Assembly: GCA_017515945.1 (NCBI GenBank)
Contig: JAFWDX010000032.1
Span: 1 to 8,776, forward strand
DNA from: Blautia sp.
GTDB lineage: Bacteria; Bacillota; Clostridia; Lachnospirales; Lachnospiraceae
Reading direction: 5' to 3'
Length of the DNA stretch: 8,776 nucleotides
The translations under genes and the position numbers were made by a program. Shown here piece by piece: positions 6,464 to 8,776 of the stretch. The notes beneath the pieces are model-generated. The model saw nothing but the letters and a program-made list of their open reading frames with translations. It did not search any database and was not told the DNA's origin. Position 1 is the first letter of the stretch. Every line of letters starts with the position of its first letter.

Positions 6464-7348
6464 TCACATATATGCCTCATTTGCTCCGTACGCCGCTTCT
6501 TCAGGCGTAAATCCCACATTTTCAAGCTGTTCTGTGAGTGTTTTCAGCGAAAAGGCAGCTATGCCCATATAGTCCTTTGCGCGGATTACAGCCTGCTCTT
6601 TCCAGTCGGCTCCGCAGTGATCGGCCGCATAGGTGGCTTCTTTCGTTGTGTATCCGGTATATTCAAGCTGCTCGACCAGGCCGTTGTACGAAAAAGCCAT
6701 ATAGCTCAGGTAGTCTTTGGCCGCCTGGAGCGCTTCCTTCATACCGGAGGTCACTTTGTCCTTTTTTTCTTTGTCTGTCTTCTTTTCTGATCCGGCTTTT
6801 TCTTCGGATTCGACTTTCTCCTCGGAACCTGCATTCTCTTCGGATCCGGTTTTCTCTTCTGATTCGGCTTTCTCTTTACCGGTCTGCTTCTCTTCGGCAG
6901 TTTTACTTTCTTTCTTCTCCGTATTCTGTCCGGTCAGTTCATCATACTCGGCCTTCAGCTCTTTATAACGTTTTTTCCACTTGACAGCTCTGTCTGTCAT
7001 ATCCTCCAGATCCTGCCGCAGCGTTTCATTCTCCTCCTGAAGCGCCGTCAGCTGAGCCAGGAGTTCCGCCAGATCCGTACTTTCCGTCGCGTCGGCCGCT
7101 GCAGCTTGTTCAGTTTCTTCCTGCGTGTTGTCCGGCTGAGCCGTTGTACTCTCCGCGTCAGTGTCTGCCGGTACCGCAGCACTTTCCGATGAAGTATTAT
7201 CCGCCGCTATCTGCGCGTTTTCTTCAGCCAGGGCTGCCGATCCTCCCTGCAGAACCAGGATCAGGGATAAGGTCATGGCTGCAAATCTACAGGCGCATGC
7301 AGATTTCTTTTGTGACCGCTTATATTCTATCTTTATCATCTTCTTCAT
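6464..7348 (-). CDS. Secreted coiled-coil protein with two C-terminal Ltp repeats
   Basis: The product is a 294-residue exported protein of unknown role. A Sec signal peptide is clear: a basic N-terminus, a hydrophobic core at about 22-36, and a likely cleavage site SAALA-EE after A41. No lipobox cysteine is seen, unlike classical Ltp lipoproteins. An acidic, Ala/Thr/Ser-rich segment spans 42-90 and a coiled coil 92-140. A Glu/Lys-rich region at about 155-195 has six-residue repeats (variants of AESEEK/AGSEEN). Two Ltp-type units follow at 205-248 (ALQAAKDYLSYMAFSYNGLVEQLE) and 250-292 (AVIRAKDYMGIAAFSLKTLTEQLE). The Ltp domain is known from the superinfection-exclusion lipoprotein of Streptococcus phage TP-J34 and from many Firmicute surface proteins. 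A role in blocking phage DNA entry is thus possible but unproven; a wall- or membrane-associated structural role is equally likely. AAGGGA about 5-6 bases before the ATG supports the start. Confidence 0.82.
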   Translation of the reverse strand: MKKMIKIEYKRSQKKSACACRFAAMTLSLILVLQGGSAALAEENAQIAADNTSSESAAVPADTDAESTTAQPDNTQEETEQAAAADATESTDLAELLAQLTALQEENETLRQDLEDMTDRAVKWKKRYKELKAEYDELTGQNTEKKESKTAEEKQTGKEKAESEEKTGSEENAGSEEKVESEEKAGSEKKTDKEKKDKVTSGMKEALQAAKDYLSYMAFSYNGLVEQLEYTGYTTKEATYAADHCGADWKEQAVIRAKDYMGIAAFSLKTLTEQLENVGFTPEEAAYGANEAYM

Positions 7349-7366
7349 TCAGTTCCCTTCTTGAAA

Positions 7367-7434
7367 GATGAGTCACGGGGACAGGTTCCATGACTCACTG
7401 CTGTGAGTCAGGGAACCTGTCCCCGTGACTCATC
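7367..7434. repeat. Near-perfect 68-nt hairpin (GGGGACAGGTTCC-type palindrome)
   Basis: Arms 7367-7398 and 7403-7434 pair at 31 of 32 positions around a TGCT loop. The arm core is CACGGGGACAGGTTCC flanked by GAGTCA/TGACTC, so each arm can also fold alone. It fills the gap between the nagB stop and the ribosome binding site of the secreted-protein gene. No T-run follows, so a simple terminator is unlikely. Its shape suits a REP/RAYT-type repeat or an RNA processing/stability element in a nagB read-through transcript. Confidence 0.85.
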
Positions 7435-7445
7435 TCCATCTGTTC

Positions 7446-8237
7446 TTACAGCCGTTCTTTCTTTTCAATATCCAGGAAATATTTATATGTATCCACCGTC
7501 AGCTCTCCGCAGGCTTCCTCATCGCAGGCAATGATCGCACCGTTGTGGAGCTGCAGTGCGGAGCAGGTCCATTTCTGAGATACACCACCCTCAACAGTCG
7601 CTGCCAGTGCTCTCGCCTTATTGTGGCCGTTGATCAGGATCAGGACCTCCTTGCTGTCCGTCACTGTCCCTACGCCGACAGACAGGGCCTGCGCAGGAAC
7701 CGCCTCCGGGTCATTGCCAAAGAAGCGGGAGTTCACGATACGTGTATCTGTCGTGAGGTTGCGCACGCCGGTGCGTGAGGAAAGGGAGGTAAACGGCTCG
7801 TTAAACGCGATATGTCCGTCTACGCCGATGCCGCCCATAAAGAGGTCAATACCACCGTAGGACGCGATCTTCTCTTCATACCGGGCGCATTCTCCCTCAG
7901 GATCATCCGTCATGCCGTTCAGGATGTTGATGTTCTCCGGCTTCATGTCCACGAGATGATCAAAAAAGTTGTCATGCATGAAATACCAGTAGCTCTGGTC
8001 ATGCTCACGCGGCAGGCCGAGGTACTCATCCATGTTGAAGGTCACCACGTTTGCGAAGGAGACTTCGCCGGCCTTGTTCATCCTGACCAGCTCCTTGTAT
8101 ACGCCGATCGGAGAAGAACCTGTCGGCAGGCCAAGGATGAAGGGACGGTCCTCCTTGTGGTTATTGATCCTGGCAGCGATATAAGAAGCTGCCCATTTGC
8201 ACATGTTTTCGTAATTTTCCTGTATAACAACTCGCAT
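7446..8237 (-). CDS. nagB: Glucosamine-6-phosphate deaminase/isomerase
   Basis: This cytosolic enzyme interconverts glucosamine-6-phosphate with fructose-6-phosphate and ammonia. The 263 residues match the family (E. coli 266). The phosphate loop LPTGSSP lies at 37-43. The catalytic residues align with those of E. coli: D70 in FNMDEY (D72), D140 and H142 in [11 protein letters not shown] (D141, H143), and E147 (E148). Several residues I recall as the E. coli GlcNAc6P allosteric site differ: S151, R158, K160 and T161 correspond here to T150, G157, R159 and N160, while the tyrosine in KYF near the C-terminus is kept. Thus activation by GlcNAc6P is probably weak or absent. The ATG at 8237 has AAGGAG at 8254-8249, an 11-base spacing that is somewhat long. 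Its leader contains a glmS-type ribozyme. No nagA or transporter gene is adjacent. The reaction direction in vivo is open. Confidence 0.95.
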   Translation of the reverse strand: MRVVIQENYENMCKWAASYIAARINNHKEDRPFILGLPTGSSPIGVYKELVRMNKAGEVSFANVVTFNMDEYLGLPREHDQSYWYFMHDNFFDHLVDMKPENINILNGMTDDPEGECARYEEKIASYGGIDLFMGGIGVDGHIAFNEPFTSLSSRTGVRNLTTDTRIVNSRFFGNDPEAVPAQALSVGVGTVTDSKEVLILINGHNKARALAATVEGGVSQKWTCSALQLHNGAIIACDEEACGELTVDTYKYFLDIEKKERL

Positions 8238-8256
8238 AGTTCTCTTTTCTCCTTCT

Positions 8257-8271
8257 GCGGCATCCGGCCGC
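8257..8271 (-). other. Small GC hairpin just upstream of the nagB ribosome binding site
   Basis: On the minus strand, GCGGC-CGGAT-GCCGC forms a 5-bp stem with a 5-base loop, ending three bases before the AAGGAG at 8254-8249. It could influence access to the ribosome binding site or shield the 5' side of the nagB coding region. The stem is too short for a firm call. Confidence 0.3.
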
Positions 8272-8319
8272 TGAAACTGTATAATCGAAAATGTGATAAG
8301 AGAACCTCTGTTACGGTCT

Positions 8320-8525
8320 TGATTCCGCTTTTTACTTTCTCTTTAACGACGCACTTTGGATTCACTGATGACAGGTGAACACCGTCGCCGTGGCAGCATC
8401 CGCCGAGTCTTTCGATCACTGCCAATCCTCGTCACCCTGCCGGCAGCGCCGTCTCATAAATCATCCTGAGCAAGCTACCCTAAGGAACGATCATAAGCGG
8501 CTGAGCCATTGGCGGGCCTGGCGCT
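8320..8525 (-). ncRNA. glmS ribozyme: glmS-type glucosamine-6-phosphate self-cleaving ribozyme in the nagB leader
   Basis: Read on the minus strand, the sequence holds the conserved glmS core in order. AGCGCC is at 8525-8520, with the expected cleavage between A8525 and G8524. GACGAGG is at 8433-8427, UGAUCGA at 8418-8412 and UCGGCGGAUG at 8406-8397. The last two are bracketed by a perfect stem UGGCAG (8424-8419) / CUGCCA (8396-8391), then CGG. This matches the B. subtilis and Thermoanaerobacter examples I recall almost base for base in the invariant parts. Between AGCGCC and GACGAGG lies an unusually long P1 arm (about 8517-8434) with nested helices. The P3-P4 part is less certain: a hairpin near 8387-8370 and a possible P4 (8364-8358 with 8326-8320, one mismatch) set the 3' limit. 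Family knowledge: GlcN6P acts as the cofactor for cleavage, after which the downstream mRNA is degraded. The gene downstream here is nagB, not glmS. Confidence 0.88.
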
Positions 8526-8532
8526 AACAGTC

Positions 8533-8554
8533 TTTCCGGTCCTCCTTCCGGAAA
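8533..8554 (-). other. Hairpin 5' of the ribozyme cleavage site
   Basis: UUUCCGG (8554-8548) and CCGGAAA (8539-8533) form a 7-bp perfect stem with loop AAGGAGGA. It lies between the predicted transcription start (about 8560) and the cleavage site at 8525/8524, in the short 5' fragment that cleavage would release. The loop resembles a ribosome binding site but no start codon follows at a usable distance. Confidence 0.5.
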
Positions 8555-8566
8555 TAAGGCTGCTTT

Positions 8567-8595
8567 ATTATAAAGATTCGGTAACGGTTCAGTCA
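8567..8595 (-). promoter_or_regulatory. Promoter of the ribozyme-nagB transcript with MITE-derived -35
   Basis: On the minus strand a perfect -10, TATAAT (8572-8567), follows CTGACT (8596-8591) by 18 bases; CTGACT matches four of six positions of the -35 consensus. The -35 falls in the terminal repeat of the MITE at 8581-8767, and the -10 starts directly after the 8-bp target duplication. The element therefore seems to have replaced the original -35. No comparable promoter is seen between ribozyme and nagB: a TATACA at 8283-8278 has no good -35 partner. Confidence 0.6.
8573..8580 (+). repeat. Target-site duplication, left
   Basis: AAGATTCG immediately precedes the GTAAC terminus of the right MITE copy and recurs immediately after its GTTAC terminus at 8768-8775. 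Confidence 0.85.
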
Positions 8596-8767
8596 GCACC
8601 TCGCATTTACTGCGACACCGCAGGCGTGCCTTGGCAGGTGCGTGGGATAAAAGTCCAACAGCCAAGGCCAGGCGCACTTCCAATGCGACGAAAGGAGCCT
8701 GCGCCTCCCAAGGGACGCCTTCGGTGTGGCCTCGTAACTGTGAAGGAGCTTGTGACTGAACAGTTAC
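8581..8767 (-). mobile_element. MITE-like non-autonomous element, complete right copy
   Basis: The element is 187 bp. The terminal repeats are GTAACGGTTCAGTCA (8581-8595) and TGACTGAACAGTTAC (8753-8767), with 14 of 15 positions pairing, and perfect 8-bp direct repeats AAGATTCG flank it. It is the inverted partner of the copy at 1-141. It has no coding capacity and is full of hairpins, including two 21-base blocks (8616-8636 and about 8707-8727) that are inverted repeats of each other at 18 of 21 positions and are both missing from the left copy. Ends starting GTAA together with 8-bp duplications are hallmarks of the IS66 family, so an IS66-type transposase acting in trans is the likely mover (inference). 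Orientation is given as minus because it is reversed relative to the left copy. Confidence 0.85.
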
Positions 8768-8775
8768 AAGATTCG
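8768..8775 (+). repeat. Target-site duplication, right
   Basis: AAGATTCG here is identical to 8573-8580 and abuts the right terminus of the MITE. The window ends one base later. Confidence 0.85.
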
Positions 8776-8776
8776 C

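Noticed and set aside
7367..7434. Ordinary intrinsic terminator for nagB
   Set aside because: The stem is far longer than usual and neither strand has a T-run after it.
7446..8237. Long overlapping open frames on the opposite strand of nagB, the Ltp-repeat gene, the GH3 gene and the aldolase gene
   Set aside because: None shows a known motif or a good ribosome binding site, and each lies opposite a gene with clear family motifs. They are by-products of GC-rich codon use.
8278..8300. A nagB promoter downstream of the ribozyme using TATACA at 8283-8278
   Set aside because: No acceptable -35 occurs 15-19 bases upstream. It is kept only as a possibility that transcript mapping should exclude.
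8078..8425. A 115-codon minus-strand frame covering the 3' half of the ribozyme
   Set aside because: It begins inside the conserved ribozyme core, has no binding site and overlaps the nagB start. The bases are explained by RNA structure.
8534..8555. A leader peptide suggested by AAGGAGGA upstream of the ribozyme
   Set aside because: No ATG, GTG or TTG lies at a usable distance, and the motif sits in a hairpin loop.
1..8775. Composite transposon bounded by the two inverted repeat copies
   Set aside because: The right copy has a full 8-bp duplication on both of its own sides, so it moved by itself. The genes between are mostly housekeeping and no transposase is present.

Overview
The window reads as a moderately GC-rich Firmicute, most likely a gut Clostridium relative of the Lachnospiraceae/Ruminococcaceae type. 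The reasons are strong AAGGAGG ribosome binding sites, a domain-permuted GH3 beta-glucosidase of the Butyrivibrio/Ruminococcus kind, a glmS-class ribozyme, Ltp-type surface repeats and a YefM/YoeB toxin-antitoxin pair. No rRNA, tRNA, CRISPR array or intact transposase gene was seen. Everything here is read by eye from the sequence; family assignments rest on remembered motifs, not searches.

Layout. The window starts and ends in two inverted copies of one structured repeat (1-141, running off the left edge, and 8581-8767). The right copy has terminal inverted repeats starting GTAAC and a perfect 8-bp target duplication (AAGATTCG), so it is a transposed MITE-like element, probably mobilised by an IS66-type transposase. 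The plus strand carries an RsmF-type rRNA m5C methyltransferase (255-1814), the permuted GH3 beta-glucosidase (1859-4525), a duplicated palindromic repeat (4565-4774) and a low-specificity L-threonine aldolase (4801-5847). A 39-bp fragment of the same MITE family lies between the convergent aldolase and toxin genes. The minus strand, read right to left, carries a promoter whose -35 lies inside the MITE end, a glmS-type self-cleaving ribozyme (about 8525-8320), nagB (8237-7446), a near-perfect 68-nt hairpin (7367-7434), a secreted coiled-coil protein with two Ltp repeats (7348-6464), and yefM/yoeB-like antitoxin and toxin genes (6408-6160, 6159-5896) with a palindromic operator around their promoter.

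The most striking item is the ribozyme. Glucosamine-6-phosphate-activated glmS ribozymes normally sit before glmS, the synthase that makes GlcN6P. Here one sits in the leader of nagB, the deaminase, in the same orientation, with no good second promoter visible in between. If it works as usual, GlcN6P would shut down nagB. That makes little sense for a catabolic deaminase but good sense if this NagB runs in reverse to make GlcN6P from fructose-6-phosphate and ammonia. The enzyme keeps its catalytic residues but seems to have lost part of the allosteric site known from E. coli, which fits that idea without proving it.

The second theme is repeat activity. Three copies or fragments of one MITE family and two unrelated palindromic repeat types fill almost every larger intergenic gap. 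One MITE appears to have rebuilt the promoter of the ribozyme-nagB transcript.
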